Positions 24,354-34,980 of a stretch of DNA of 64,000 nucleotides are shown one piece after another. The notes beneath the pieces were generated by a model. That model made no database searches and was not told the DNA's origin. It saw nothing but the letters and a program-made list of their open reading frames with translations. The position numbers and the translations under genes are program-made. Within the stretch, counting starts at the first letter, position 1; every line of letters starts with the position of its first letter. Location: NCBI GenBank assembly GCA_033675265.1, contig JAUJYZ010000277.1, positions 182,501 through 246,500 of the forward strand, in the 5' to 3' direction. Source of the stretch: Actinostola sp. cb2023 (Eukaryota > Cnidaria > Anthozoa > Actiniaria > Actinostolidae).

Positions 24354-26080
24354 TTATGTATTTGGACTAATTTGATATTTTCTATTTATACATATACTAT
24401 TTATTATACAATTTATTATTTTTAGATGTCACGACTCTCTGGAAGAGCATTTTGTTCTTGTAATGAAGAGATTGGGTTTTTCCGTAGCGATACCTCTTGC
24501 GTTTGAAACACAATTGTGCATTTGTGAACGATCTAATGGTAAATTGAGTATTACAACCTTGTTACAGAAAGATCAAAGTTTCTAATGAAGTATGTTTTAT
24601 GGAGATCGGCGTTACTATGGCAACGCTGAGAGAGAATTCCTCTTTTTACATATTCTCGATTTCTATAGATTCTAGGATTATTTTGGGAAAATGCTCTTGT
24701 GATCTCATAGTAAACATAATTGTCTCTAGTTCTAGTGAATATAAGCAAATTCTGTGAGAGCGTTTTTGAGATATCTTCGATTAAAGTTGTTGAGTAAATA
24801 ATTCAAGCGTAAATAAAGCAATTAAATCAATCACCTGAAATCCAAGTAAATCTGGCGTATTAAAACTCAATTTTATACTTGAATTGTTGCAATGATATTG
24901 AACTACTTTTCTGGAAAAGTTGAGAGAAATCGCTCGCAATGATATCGGAAAACGTGAGCTCAAGTCATACACGATGAGGTGTTTACTTTGCTCTTGTTGT
25001 CCACAATTCGTTCTATTTTTACTAAAAAAGTCATAATTAAAAATGCCGTCAATAAATTTTGTTTAAAATTGATTATGCTCAAATTTAGATCGTAGCTGAT
25101 ATGTTCTTGTAAAATCAAGCTCATTGAAACATTTTAAGGCCGCCAAATATAAGCTTCAAATCAGAACATTTTTCAACCAGTTTCAGTAGTTGTAAGTTGT
25201 TGATTCATTATGCAGCTCTTTTGTTCTAGTTTGTCACCTTCTCTTATGCATCCACCTTCCGAACGCTCTTCCGAAATGTGCTAATCTGCAGTATTATAAT
25301 AACAATAGACAAAAATAAAAGCAATGTAATATCACACAATCGCTCTAATTTTACGATAAAAGCCCAATGTTTTCTTAGAATAAAAACGTGTCGTTAATAC
25401 TGTCCTAGCAGATTAGCATTGACATTTTTTACACGAACTGATCAGCGGGACAACTCACTATAAAAGTATCCCAGAATTCCTTGATCTCAACTGCTTTAAT
25501 TTCCACACACTCTATATTTAGTTGGCGGAAAATTCCAAACAAGTGTGTTATCAAAGGTCATTCAGACCTGGGTTTTCATGTTCTCCTCTATCCCACTGTC
25601 TACTTTGGAATCAAAAGCACCCGTTGGTGAACCCATGGAAACCAACCCATGGATTCCCGTATGTGATTGATGAAAGATGTGAGGTCATGCACATGTTTTT
25701 GTTCTTTCGTGATCAATGCCATATGTTTTATGTTTCGCTCTTAGAATGAAAATATTTGAACATTAAGTAAAATGTATAGAAGAAGTAAAGTTCAATTATT
25801 GATTCTAGTAACATCTGTACCGAGTCTATTTTCCATCTTGACTTCGAAAGAAAGTGTTTTGGAGGTGATCGAGTTGAAGCCTCTTCACCCATATTTCCCT
25901 TAGCTAAAGTTGAATACAGTGATGAAGAAGAGGAGATATATAGTAAACATGTTTCATGTGCGACAGATGGAGGTACTGCCAGTCTCCGTAAACCCAATTA
26001 TATCGCAAGTTGTGACAGTGACCATGAATGGATGGCCCAATCAAAAGTTCGATGGTGATTTCCAAACTACAGTCAGCGAT
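24354..26080. other. No confident gene
   Basis: Mostly AT-rich sequence. At about 25801-26040 a plus-strand open stretch without its own ATG reads acidic residues (VEYSDEEEEIYSKH) and ends at a stop near 26045, just before the gypsy fragment. It could be an exon remnant, but it has no recognisable domain and no clear splice sites. Confidence 0.3.
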
Positions 26081-26440
26081 GAGATGAGTTATCTGAGTTA
26101 TCTGTTCACGAAGGTTGTTTGCTCTGGGGACAGCGAGTTGTTATCCCTCTCAAGCTCAGATCGAAAGTCTTAGACCAATTGCATGAGGGACATCTTGGAA
26201 TCGTTAAAATGAAGGGCCTTGCGAGAGAATATGTGTGGTGGCCGGGGATAGATAAAGATGTTGAGAGGATAGCTAAGACCTGTCATGGCTGTCAGGAAAC
26301 CCAAAACTCACATCAAGCCGCACCGTTGCACTGCTGGGAATAACCCTCCCGTCCGTGGCAAAGACTTCACGTGTACTTCGCCGGTTCCTTTATCGACAAA
26401 ATGTTCTTAGTGGTTGTATAGATGCTTTAAATGTTGTAGA
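26080..26440 (+). pseudogene. Ty3/gypsy-type integrase fragment
   Basis: The frame from about 26083 reads the N-terminal zinc-binding (HHCC) part of a retrotransposon integrase: CLLWGQRVVIP, then LHEGHLG with the two His, YVWWPGID, and TCHGCQ with the two Cys. It then reaches the start of the catalytic core (WQRLHV, KMFLVVV). An in-frame stop after HCWE at 26341 and another after LVVV at about 26421 end it, and no reverse transcriptase, protease or LTR is seen nearby. This is a short, dead fragment of the polyprotein. Confidence 0.85.
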
Positions 26441-26510
26441 CAGTTTAAGTGTTCTAAGGGCAGCAAGAGCTTTGACAACTTTGCTAGAAACCTCAGATAT
26501 AGTATGTGTT

Positions 26511-26656
26511 AGAGCAGATTTCGTATGACTGTGAAAAACTTACGGCACGGACGTGCCGTGCCGTGACCGTGATGATTTAGGATTTCGAATGAATCCGTGC
26601 CGTGACCGTGCCGTGCCGTACGCCGTGGTTTTTCACAGTCATACGAAATCTGCTCT
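26511..26656. mobile_element. 146-bp MITE, TA-flanked
   Basis: Perfect inverted ends of 29 bp: AGAGCAGATTTCGTATGACT at the left and its complement at the right. The interior is rich in GTGCCGTGCCGTGACCG repeats, also inverted. TA flanks GAGCAGATT at both ends, suggesting a Tc1/mariner-type TA duplication. It lies next to the gypsy fragment. Confidence 0.75.
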
Positions 26657-26749
26657 ATTTCACACGTAAGTGACTCACCTAAGTGGACACTTACATGTAG
26701 GCACTTGTATTAACTCTATCAATTGTGGCCATCCAGGCTTATATTAGGT

Positions 26750-26995
26750 TTTACAGGTAATGAGGACGTTAATAATGAACATGACACATGCATTTAGTTT
26801 TCACAACGTTCAGACAGTCTGTTTGAGCTAATTCGTATCATCAGCCTACATTCTAGGCTCTGAGAGGAGATTACAGTTGGGCAAATCATTAATGTAAAGT
26901 AGAAACAATAGGGGCCCAAGGATAGACCCTTGGGTATCCCACAATGGATACTGTAAGTTTCAGACTTAACATTATTGACAACTGTAGTCTGGGTC
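26750..26995 (-). pseudogene. LINE reverse-transcriptase fragment (CR1/jockey-like)
   Basis: On the minus strand this reads RRTQTTVVNNVKSETYSI, then a GIPKGLSLGPLLFLLYIND segment (the family form is GVPQGSxLGPLLFxLYIND) and, after a stop, ADDT, which is the catalytic Asp pair of the polymerase palm domain. It is short, with stops on both sides, and no endonuclease domain is visible. The clade assignment is by motif only. Confidence 0.8.
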
Positions 26996-27354
26996 CTCCT
27001 TGTTTGCTCAAGAGCGAGCGTGCATCATCTGTGTAAGTTTAATAATAATAATAATTGCATGGTTCCCTCAGATTCTATTGTTCCGAGAGGTGCATTTAAT
27101 CGCTAAATGCCCGCTCACTGCTACTAATCGAACATCATGCATAATCATTAGGTACGATTAGTTTCCTCCTCTCTCTTCTTCCCTGGCCTCTCCCCTCCCC
27201 TTTCCTTTTTGAATGCCGAATACTGATCAGGTTTGGGAAGTACTATCACACATCGCATGCCTGAGAAATAGAGAAATTCTATAAAGAGCTGTATATCCAA
27301 TGACGACCATGGGGAAACATTCAAGGGCGTAGAGTGCCTTTTTTCCAATACGCA

Positions 27355-27430
27355 CAGAGCAACGAGCGCCGAAGGCGTGAGCTTCTAGGAGGTGAAGGGG
27401 GGAGGGGGGCATGCCCCCTGGACATTTAGA
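27355..27430. repeat. Dispersed GAGCGCC...GGCATGCCCCCTGG repeat, copy 1
   Basis: Contains AACGAGCGCCGAAGGCGTGA, a GAGGGGGGCATGCCCCCTGG block and AAATCTAGAG. A relative is at 29041-29100 (CGAGAGCTCGTAGAGGGTGC, GGGGGCATGCTCCCTGGAAA, GATATAGGGTCT). Related blocks are common in marine invertebrate genomes as I recall them. Confidence 0.5.
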
Positions 27431-27434
27431 AATC

Positions 27435-28580
27435 TAGAGCCTTGGAAATACCATTTTCTTCGTTTGCCAGCGGACTTTTTCGCTACGGTATGTGGTTCTA
27501 ATTGTGAACACTTTTTGCACTTCATGTTATTTCTCGTCAACATATGGTACGATTTTCCTGAACCTTTGCTATTAATTAGCTCTACACTTCAGCAAACATG
27601 TGATTAAGTTTCGTTGTGTTTATTATTGAACTTTTCTAAATATATTTTATTATATCATGTCCGTTGGTGGTTCTAATGGTGAACAGTTGTTTGTAATTGT
27701 GAACACTTTTGGCTTGCTTTTTAATGGCTTAATATTGTGTATTATTATCGATTTCAAGCCTTGCAATTCGATGTACAAGTTCCAAGTTGTCTCAAAACAA
27801 TATTTATGTTCGTGTTAGTTCGATACGAATGATAGAAAAATGTTAAAACGAAGTGAAGTCAGACGGCAACGCTAAATTGCTGAAGTGTTCGCATGTTCAT
27901 TGATGCATGCCGTTCATCACGCTCATGCAATTGCTAACAACGCAATAGCGCAAATTTGTATCATAAACGCGGACTTCTTATACATATTTCCTTCTCAATA
28001 TTTGCTATTGTACCAGTGCAGGTACATTAGCGGCAATTTTACTCTATATTTCAAGAACTACATTTGTTATGAAATACCAAGTTATGCGTGAGCATATGCG
28101 TGTTTACAATTAGATGCACATCGCAAAAACACGCACAATTTTTCATTCCGATGCTGCTCGTTCATTTTCAACACTTTTCTAAATATTGTTTTGTAAAGAA
28201 AAGTGTTATTATTTACCTTTTAGCTCATATAAAAACAAACTCAAAACTCTGCGTTTTTAGAAAGAAAATATGCGAACTTTGCCAATGAGAATCTTAAAGG
28301 CGCGCTTAAAATTCGAATTTGTAAACAAGTCGTCAGCTTACCTTGCCGTCACAGTTGAAATTTTGCGCGGAATAAATGTCAGGAAGCCCAAAATAGCATT
28401 GAATGATTGAAAATAAATCAATATTTGCTCGGGTAAATTTTTTTTTGTCGATCTTAACTTTACGGTATAAAAACGGCACTTTTACTGAAAAGTGTTCACA
28501 ATTAGAACTGTACATGTTCACAAGTAGAACCACATACTGTACATAAATACATAGTAAAATGCCTCTATCCGACTCAGTTT
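27435..28580. other. No recognisable gene
   Basis: AT-rich; several short phrases such as CTAATTGTGAACACTTTT recur at about 27497, 27668, 27693 and inverted near 28491, suggesting a decayed repeat. No exon is recognised. Confidence 0.4.
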
Positions 28581-28582
28581 TT

Positions 28583-28652
28583 TTTTGGATTTATGTAAAG
28601 GTTATGTAAAGGATTTATGTAAAGGTTATGTAAAGGATTTATGTAAAGGTTA
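28583..28652. repeat. 20-bp tandem repeat
   Basis: About three and a half copies of GGATTTATGTAAAGGTTATGTAAA, made of two related half-units. Confidence 0.85.
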
Positions 28653-28858
28653 TATACCGCTACCGAGGTGTATTAGCGATATAACCATCCGAGGCGAAGC
28701 CGGCCGTTTTTTGATATTTATTTTGTTTGAGAGACTGTTCACTGTGGTTGCTACTAACTGCAATTATCATTATCATTCACATTAGTTGTTGCTTATAGTG
28801 AGAGCAAATAATGTGAATGATAAAACAATTATGGAACTCGAACTTGGTTTTTGCCAAG

Positions 28859-28962
28859 TATCGTGATTTTGTCAGTGTCGATCGTTTCGTATATAGATTA
28901 ATTATTTGCCTCTGCCTTCGGCATCGTCAAATAACTGATAGCTCGCGACTGACAAATCACGA
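28859..28962. repeat. Short inverted repeat
   Basis: ATCGTGATTTTGTCAGT and its inverted relative ACTGACAAATCACGAT bracket about 70 bp that includes CAAATAACTGATA, itself matched by ATTAATTATTTG. Possibly a small MITE. Confidence 0.45.
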
Positions 28963-29034
28963 TATTTTGTTCAACTTCGTCCAATATTATAATATTGCTA
29001 ATTATATACATGTACACTGACTGCAAGGGGAAAA

Positions 29035-29100
29035 TTAAAACGAGAGCTCGTAGAGGGTGCGGGGGCATGCTCCCTGGAAACAAATTGAGATATAGGGTCT
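29035..29100. repeat. Dispersed GAGCGCC...GGCATGCCCCCTGG repeat, copy 2
   Basis: Same family as 27355-27430, same orientation, more diverged. It is followed by AT-rich sequence without a gene up to the hydrolase at 29959. Confidence 0.45.
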
Positions 29101-29958
29101 CTAAAACAGCAGTTACTGCCTTCTGAGAGTAGTTTCCAAGACGTTTAAACTGACCCAGCTGTTAAGATTTTGTCTTAGTTCACATTGTTTAAAAAATATT
29201 TTGATGCTTCTTATAATATATATATATTTTAAGGATTTTAAATTGTACGCAGGTGCGTACGTGCGTATATGCACGCTACGCCCCTGACATTTAATAATTT
29301 TGTGAATAATCTCGATATAACCTCCAGATCATTATTATTAGATCAACAACGCGATACTATAGAAACACCGATATCAATAGAGGAATGGGAATCTAGAATC
29401 TTCCACAAAAGTACTTGTTAAAATTTGAATTTGACCATATTCCAGTAAACATTAATAAACCCTTAATGTATTTCGTAAACGACATTCATGGAAAACAAGA
29501 TTCAAATAGATATTCCATTTATTTGGATATATTGCATGGGAATAACGGACCACAACCAGATTGATATCCACATGTCTGTAAATTCACTTCCGCTACTTAT
29601 TATTCAAAAGCCTTGTTTTCATTTACACATAATTTTTTTTAGTATAACTGTGATAAATCGCTAGTTGAGCGACCACCAGTTTAAAGAAGCGTATGGTATC
29701 ATGGTATTTAGTTACGTTCTGCTCGTGGAATAGAGCATGTCATTGTAGACACTGGAACAAGTGGACCACTACGATTTCAAAAACAAATCGTTTCAGTTTG
29801 AGTCTTGGAATTGAATCACGGCTTTTAGTTCGATTCTACACTCGATATAATTTACACTCACCGATTGATTTACTAGCAATCATCGCCATTTCCGCTACCG
29901 ATAGGGGTAAGACGTTTTTTTACTTTCTTTTTTACTTTACTACTTTAATTTTCTAGTG

Positions 29959-31524
29959 CTATTTATTGACTAATTTCAGTGAAACAAGAAAGTTTAATAA
30001 TAATTTGTGAAATGTTACTGGACGATCAACGTAGCATTCTGTAGTGGTATTGGCGATGGCAAAAATCTTTCTTCTCTTCAAGTGTTCTAGATTATCTAGT
30101 GAGGCCCAGTTAAGCATCGTTTGGTCATTCTTTCCAAGAATAACAAGCGATGGCACATCCAAGTGTTCGTAGAATCGTCTACTGTATTTACTGGTGTGTG
30201 TTGGTGAGATGGCTACAATACCACCTAATAAGTGAGGGTGTGTCATGACTAGAGGCATCACATATTCGCCACTCCTCGAAGGAGTGACGATTACAGGTTT
30301 CATCAAACCCAGTCGCTCAAATAACTCAATGACATAGACAATGATTGCATCGTCAGAGTATGGGATAGTAGTGTTGTTGGATCGTCCATAACCTGGCAAA
30401 TCTACAGCCAACGTGTGATATCCTGACTCACCTAAAGTCTGCATGGTTCCTATGTTTACCCATACTGTCGATGTAAATATTGAAGCATGTAGAAGCAATA
30501 CTGAATGTTTGTATTGCTTTAATAAAGACCTGGGTATCACCTCACGAAAAAATGTATAGTCCATCAAGAACCCTTCTCTGTATGTCAGATGTGTGTTATT
30601 CTTCAATGCTCGCAGCATCCGTTGATTGGGGTAGATGGATTTATGCTGCTGTCGGCTTACAATATGTCCTCTGATATGCGAGAAAAGTGCTGTGTTTCTC
30701 TGTCCAACTACGCCGCTGTGTCTGGACGGATATTGTTGTGGCTTCAGATTCTTTGTTTGGTTTTTAAATGTTAAACGATGGTGATGTTTATGATGACGTG
30801 CACTGGTATTTACATGAAAGCCTTCACGTAGCAATGTTGTGTTGTTATCAATAAACTGCTTGTTATTTTCATTGAACTCCACGTCTTCAACTTGTTCTAA
30901 TAATAGTTCATTATTCATGTCGAGGCTAGTGTTTCTAAGTAGTGATTTAAGGGCTTCATTTTCATCGACAATGTCTTGCCATGTTGTTTTGTTCTCGTTA
31001 AAATCCATTGCATCATGGAACTTTCTGGGATAACTTTGCTTTGGCATTTTAGTGCTGTTGTTTTCTGATTCAAAATGGGTTTCGTTTATAACTTTATCCG
31101 TATCATGTTCTAAGAATTTACGATTGTCTTTTGGCTTTTTCAAATAAGTTGTGGTCTGCATTTTTTTGGCGGTTATTTTATCCAAATCTTTCAGGAATTT
31201 CATTTTAAGTTTGTCATCTGAATGTTCCGTTCTTGAAAGTTCTATTTCTCTGTTAGCGATGGTTTGTTTTCCTCTCTTATAAGATGGCGAGACGGTAATC
31301 TCGTACTGTATTGTATCCCTGCTCGGAATCAGTTCTTGCTCAGAATGTGCTGTTTTCATCGATTTGAACGAAGAGACACGATAAAACTTGTAAAATCCAT
31401 AAACCAGGATCAGTGCAACTGTCAAAGAGATGGCAATTTTCACTTTCGAATTGGTCATAGTAAAATTGAAGTGATAAATGCGCATTTCTGCTGCAACCAC
31501 CTTCCCTTGTAAGAGTCGTTTCAT
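29959..31524 (-). CDS. ABHD14-like alpha/beta hydrolase with membrane anchor and long stem
   Basis: A single-exon frame of 521 residues. The C-terminal 230 residues are an alpha/beta-hydrolase domain of the ABHD14 (CIB) type: VLLLHASIF (oxyanion strand), GYHTLAVDLPGYGRS, the nucleophile elbow TPSRSGEY with Ser418, GKNDQ with Asp467 and RPVTFHK with His506. These fit a Ser-Asp-His triad; ABHD14 proteins carry SPSxSGxY at the elbow. The N-terminus has a hydrophobic helix at about residues 28-45 (IAISLTVALILVYGF) after a short basic cytoplasmic stretch, so it is probably a type II membrane protein with a lumenal or extracellular hydrolase. The 250-residue stem is Asn/Lys-rich with many N-x-S/T sites. 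ABHD14 proteins are usually about 210-280 residues, so the stem is unusually long. Substrate unknown. An earlier methionine choice (residue 14 or 23) would still keep the anchor. Confidence 0.85.
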   Translation of the reverse strand: MKRLLQGKVVAAEMRIYHFNFTMTNSKVKIAISLTVALILVYGFYKFYRVSSFKSMKTAHSEQELIPSRDTIQYEITVSPSYKRGKQTIANREIELSRTEHSDDKLKMKFLKDLDKITAKKMQTTTYLKKPKDNRKFLEHDTDKVINETHFESENNSTKMPKQSYPRKFHDAMDFNENKTTWQDIVDENEALKSLLRNTSLDMNNELLLEQVEDVEFNENNKQFIDNNTTLLREGFHVNTSARHHKHHHRLTFKNQTKNLKPQQYPSRHSGVVGQRNTALFSHIRGHIVSRQQHKSIYPNQRMLRALKNNTHLTYREGFLMDYTFFREVIPRSLLKQYKHSVLLLHASIFTSTVWVNIGTMQTLGESGYHTLAVDLPGYGRSNNTTIPYSDDAIIVYVIELFERLGLMKPVIVTPSRSGEYVMPLVMTHPHLLGGIVAISPTHTSKYSRRFYEHLDVPSLVILGKNDQTMLNWASLDNLEHLKRRKIFAIANTTTECYVDRPVTFHKLLLNFLVSLKLVNK

Positions 31525-31529
31525 ACAAT

Positions 31530-32290
31530 ATTGTTACGTAGCAACTTATACATTTTAACAAGAATCTTATCCAAAGCGGCCCATTGTTAGATGGCATGCT
31601 GCCACGTTTTACTCATAAAATAATTACTCTTGGCAAATATAGTTTGCCATCCAGCAATTCATTGAAATTAAGTTTTCTATCAATCCGGATCAATAGAAAT
31701 ACATGGAAATTGAATACAGAAATGACTGAAATATTTGCTTGCAAATAGGATTTTTATGTTTTCTCGTGGCTTTTGGTATCTTTAGAATTATGTTGTGACA
31801 GAAATAGGTAATATGTGATGTAATAACATCAGTTGTTATGTAATAACATTAGTACACATGAGATGGGTGTAGGGGGAAATGCAATTGAGGGAACCCCCTG
31901 TGGCCGATACAGCACGTGAGCTGTCCAAGCAGTGTCATTCCGATGTTTAAAGGGGCACTGTCACCGTGCGACCGGAGGCCTGGGCCGAGTATCTAACTTG
32001 AAAAAAATTGGCAAAGTTTTTCAAGTTTCCCGAGAGGTAGACAGCCATCGACTTAATCTGTAAATATCTACAACATCCTTGCACTCTAGAAGATTATACT
32101 TGTTCAGTTATTTAGACCGATTGTTATTTCGTATTTTCAAAGAGTTATTTTTGGTTTGAAGTCCGGGTTTCTACGTTTTTTATATAATCGGCGAGAATGA
32201 TGGCTCTCATGGCGGCCGCCGGTAAAGTAGTGGTTGATAACTATAAAGTGAGATTGCGGACAAAATGTTTCAATCGGTGCGCCACTCTTC
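31530..32290. other. Upstream flank of the hydrolase gene; no recognisable gene
   Basis: Holds a 20-bp near repeat (ATGTAATAACATCAGTTGTT then ATGTAATAACATTAGT at about 31817-31850) and a TTAAAGGGGCACTGTCACCG phrase near 31950 that resembles a MITE end I cannot pair. No exon seen. Confidence 0.35.
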
Positions 32291-32299
32291 GATTCGGTT

Positions 32300-32780
32300 G
32301 GCCGACTCGGCGTGTTGGTAGTTCGACTCGGCGTGTTGGTAGTTCGACTCGGCGTGTTTGTAGTTCGACCCGGCGTGGTGGTAGTTCGACTCGGCGTGTT
32401 CGTAGTTCGACCCGGCGTGGTGGTAGTTCGACTCGGCGTATTGGTAGTTCGACTCGGCGTGTTCGTAGTTCGACCCGGCGTGTTTGTAGTTCGACCCGGC
32501 GTGGTGGTAGTTCGACTCGGCGTGTTCGTAGTTCGACTCGGCGTGTTCGTAGTTCAACCCGGCGTGGTGGTAGTTCGACTCGGCGTGTTCGTAGTTCGAC
32601 TCGGCGTGTTCGTAGTTCGACCCGGCGTGGTGGTAGTTCGACTCGGCGTGTTCGTAGTTCGACTCGGCGTGTTCGTAGTTCGACTCGGCGTGTTCGTAGT
32701 TCGACCCGGCGTCGTCGTAGTTCGACTCGGCGTCGTCGTAGCTCGACTCTGCGTGTTCGTAGTTCGACCCTAGATCTGCA
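32300..32780. repeat. 21-bp minisatellite (TTCGACTCGGCGTGTTCGTAG)n
   Basis: About 23 direct copies with variants ACTCGG/ACCCGG and GTGTTCG, GTGGTGG, GTCGTCG. Because the unit is 21 bp, four long frames stay open across it on both strands (SSTRRVR, YEHAESN and similar heptads). An ATG at 32197 opens a 226-codon frame through the array, but it looks like an accident of the unit length. The unit recurs in both orientations in 33253-33785. Confidence 0.95.
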
Positions 32781-32789
32781 ACACATCTA

Positions 32790-33245
32790 CGCCCACACCC
32801 CTGCAGAACTAATATCAAACAATTTACAATACTTCATCTTGGTCCAAAAATATGGTACTGCTTACCTACTCATATAGTTAACTCCCTTACTCTCTCTTCT
32901 TTCAAAAAGAACAGTACCCAATATCTTTTAAATAATCAATCTTAATCGAGCTACACAATCGATATGAAGCTAATACTGTATCTTGTAAAACAGAAACGTA
33001 TTTTGCATAATTTGTCATTTTGTCTTTATCTCAATCCTTAAATTACATTACTTTCCCTTGCTTATCTCAATATCTACATTGACTAGCTATAGCTTGCAAT
33101 AATACACTTAGTATGCTTACTCAAGGTGACCTCTATTTCATAAGCCTTCTATGGTTTCTAGAGGCACCCTTGCCGTATTTATTTTTTATATTATATTAAC
33201 TAATTACATTTGTAAATAATTTATATATATATATGGCGAAATTTG
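32790..33245. other. No recognisable gene
   Basis: AT-rich spacer between the minisatellite and the foldback that uses the same unit. Confidence 0.4.
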
Positions 33246-33252
33246 AAAAAAA

Positions 33253-33785
33253 AACTACGACCATGCCGGGTCGAACTACGACCACGCCGAGTCGAACTAC
33301 CACCACGCAGTATTGTACGAGTGAATCTGATCGCTTCGGAGAAATAAATTTGAAAAAGGAGGTAATAATAAATAATAATTATATGAATACATGAAGGTAG
33401 CTGTATGGAGAGAATTTACGGCAAAAATGTTGAGGAGTTTCAAATTTAGGAAGAGGGGTTTACTATGAGCGAGATAGTCAGAGTTTGAAATAATTCTAGC
33501 AATGCGTTTTTGTAAAAGGAATATTCTATTCAGATTAGTGAATAAGTGGAATAGTATTACAATAAATGAGACATGGGTAAATCAAAGAGTAATATAAAGA
33601 CTTTTTACTTTTCAATGAGAGGAAAAATTTAGATCTGTAGATTATGCCAATAGACTTCGATATTTTCCGGCATATGTAGTCGATATGTGTTTTCCTAATT
33701 CGACTCCGCGGCGTGTTCGTAGTTCGACGGCGTGGTCGCAGCTCGACTCGGTGTGTTCGTAGTTCGACTCGGCGTGTTCGCGGAG
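33253..33785. mobile_element. Foldback whose arms are minisatellite units
   Basis: The left arm (33253-33308) contains GGGTCGAACTACGACCACGC, the 21-bp minisatellite unit in reverse orientation, about 2.5 copies. The right arm (about 33705-33785) contains GTAGTTCGACTCGGCGTGTT-type units in forward orientation, about 3 to 4 copies. The 400-bp core is AT-rich and non-coding. It sits 50 bp before the left end of the Harbinger element. Confidence 0.55.
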
Positions 33786-33834
33786 TCTTCGTTAGTTAGG
33801 TTTCCACAGGAAGCCAATGTAACCGACATAATAA

Positions 33835-33879
33835 TAGGGACTTTAAGCATCGAGAACGCGGACGGCGACGGGGACGCCA
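33835..33879. repeat. Harbinger left terminal inverted repeat
   Basis: 45 bp, identical to the complement of 40889-40933; rich in CpG (GAACGCGGACGGCGACGG) in an otherwise AT-rich region. Confidence 0.9.
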
Positions 33880-34681
33880 GACGCTCAGGGAAAATCCAAA
33901 TAATGAACTGCGCATGACTGGCGGGAAATATTTTGACGTTCGACGTTCGGTCCCGACGTGAGAAGACGGTTTGGCACGTTGTCTGAGAACGTGAGTATTT
34001 TTTTTGCTTTCTTTGCTATTTTAATGCTAAATAACCCAACAATACACGTTCAGATACCTTTCATGGCTTGTTTTCTTTGATTATGTGAGATTATTCACTG
34101 TTATAATGGTTTGTTTTAAACAGAAACGTCGAAACGCTGATCAACAAGTCGATGAACATGTGAGTGCAAACAAATATAAAGCTTAGCTCAGTGATTTAAT
34201 CGCCGAAATGTTGTTATTGAGCTCGAGAATTGAATCACTCAAAAGGCAAACAGTTTATAGGGAATTCATAACAATTTCAAAGGAAAATTTGTTGTTATCT
34301 GCCTGCTAGCACATGTCGTCATTTAATTTATTTGTCGCGCCAGTCGATAAACATCTCAGTATGAATGTACGGATATCAATTATTTCCTTTCACTTCATAT
34401 GTATTAAGGATTCAAATATAATTAAGGTAATATATATCTTTAAATAGGCACTGTGGGTGTAACTACACAATGCATAGCCACTTTTGAAAGCGAGTATCTT
34501 CGTGGCTCGTTATCTCAGGCCAGCTGCATTTATAAGCTTATATACTTATATAAGTAATTCTATAATTATAAATTTATTTATCTTCTTTCTTACACAAACA
34601 TATTCAAATTAGTTTAATTTTGCAAGTTATTTAGGTATCTTTAATCTTTAATCGTTGTTTAATACTGCCATTTAGCTGTGG

Positions 34682-34711
34682 CAGGAGCCCATAAGTACTT
34701 ATGGGCTCCTG
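34682..34711. repeat. 30-bp perfect palindrome made of another element's ends
   Basis: CAGGAGCCCATAAGT followed by its own reverse complement. The half-site equals the terminus of the 20008-21720 element (CAGGAGCCCATAAGTAGGAG). This looks like two transposon ends joined with the interior deleted, or a hairpin repair product. It lies inside the left part of the Harbinger element. Confidence 0.75.
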
Positions 34712-34980
34712 GCTGTGGCTAATCCTGGCAGGAGGGGCAGGGGCCCCGAGATAACACAACAATGGTACAAAATAATAGGTAAATAATATATCAATAGTTA
34801 ACAAAAAAGAGGCATTACACTGCAATTACAGACATTGCTGAGACTGGTATTGTGGTTCATTTGCTCGGCTAGGTGAATTAAACGAACCAATGGTTAACAC
34901 TAAAAAGTGACCCAGTAGTCTAATTTGGGCAGGGTTATTAATGTTGTATAGTTTACATTGAAAGGTGACCCTGTGCTGGC

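Noticed and set aside
30480..31512. Several plus-strand frames over the hydrolase gene
   Set aside because: Antisense shadows of a well-supported minus-strand gene; none has a recognisable domain.
32197..32877. A 226-codon arginine/serine-rich open frame, plus three others on both strands
   Set aside because: Produced by the 21-bp minisatellite; no domain, and open equally on both strands.
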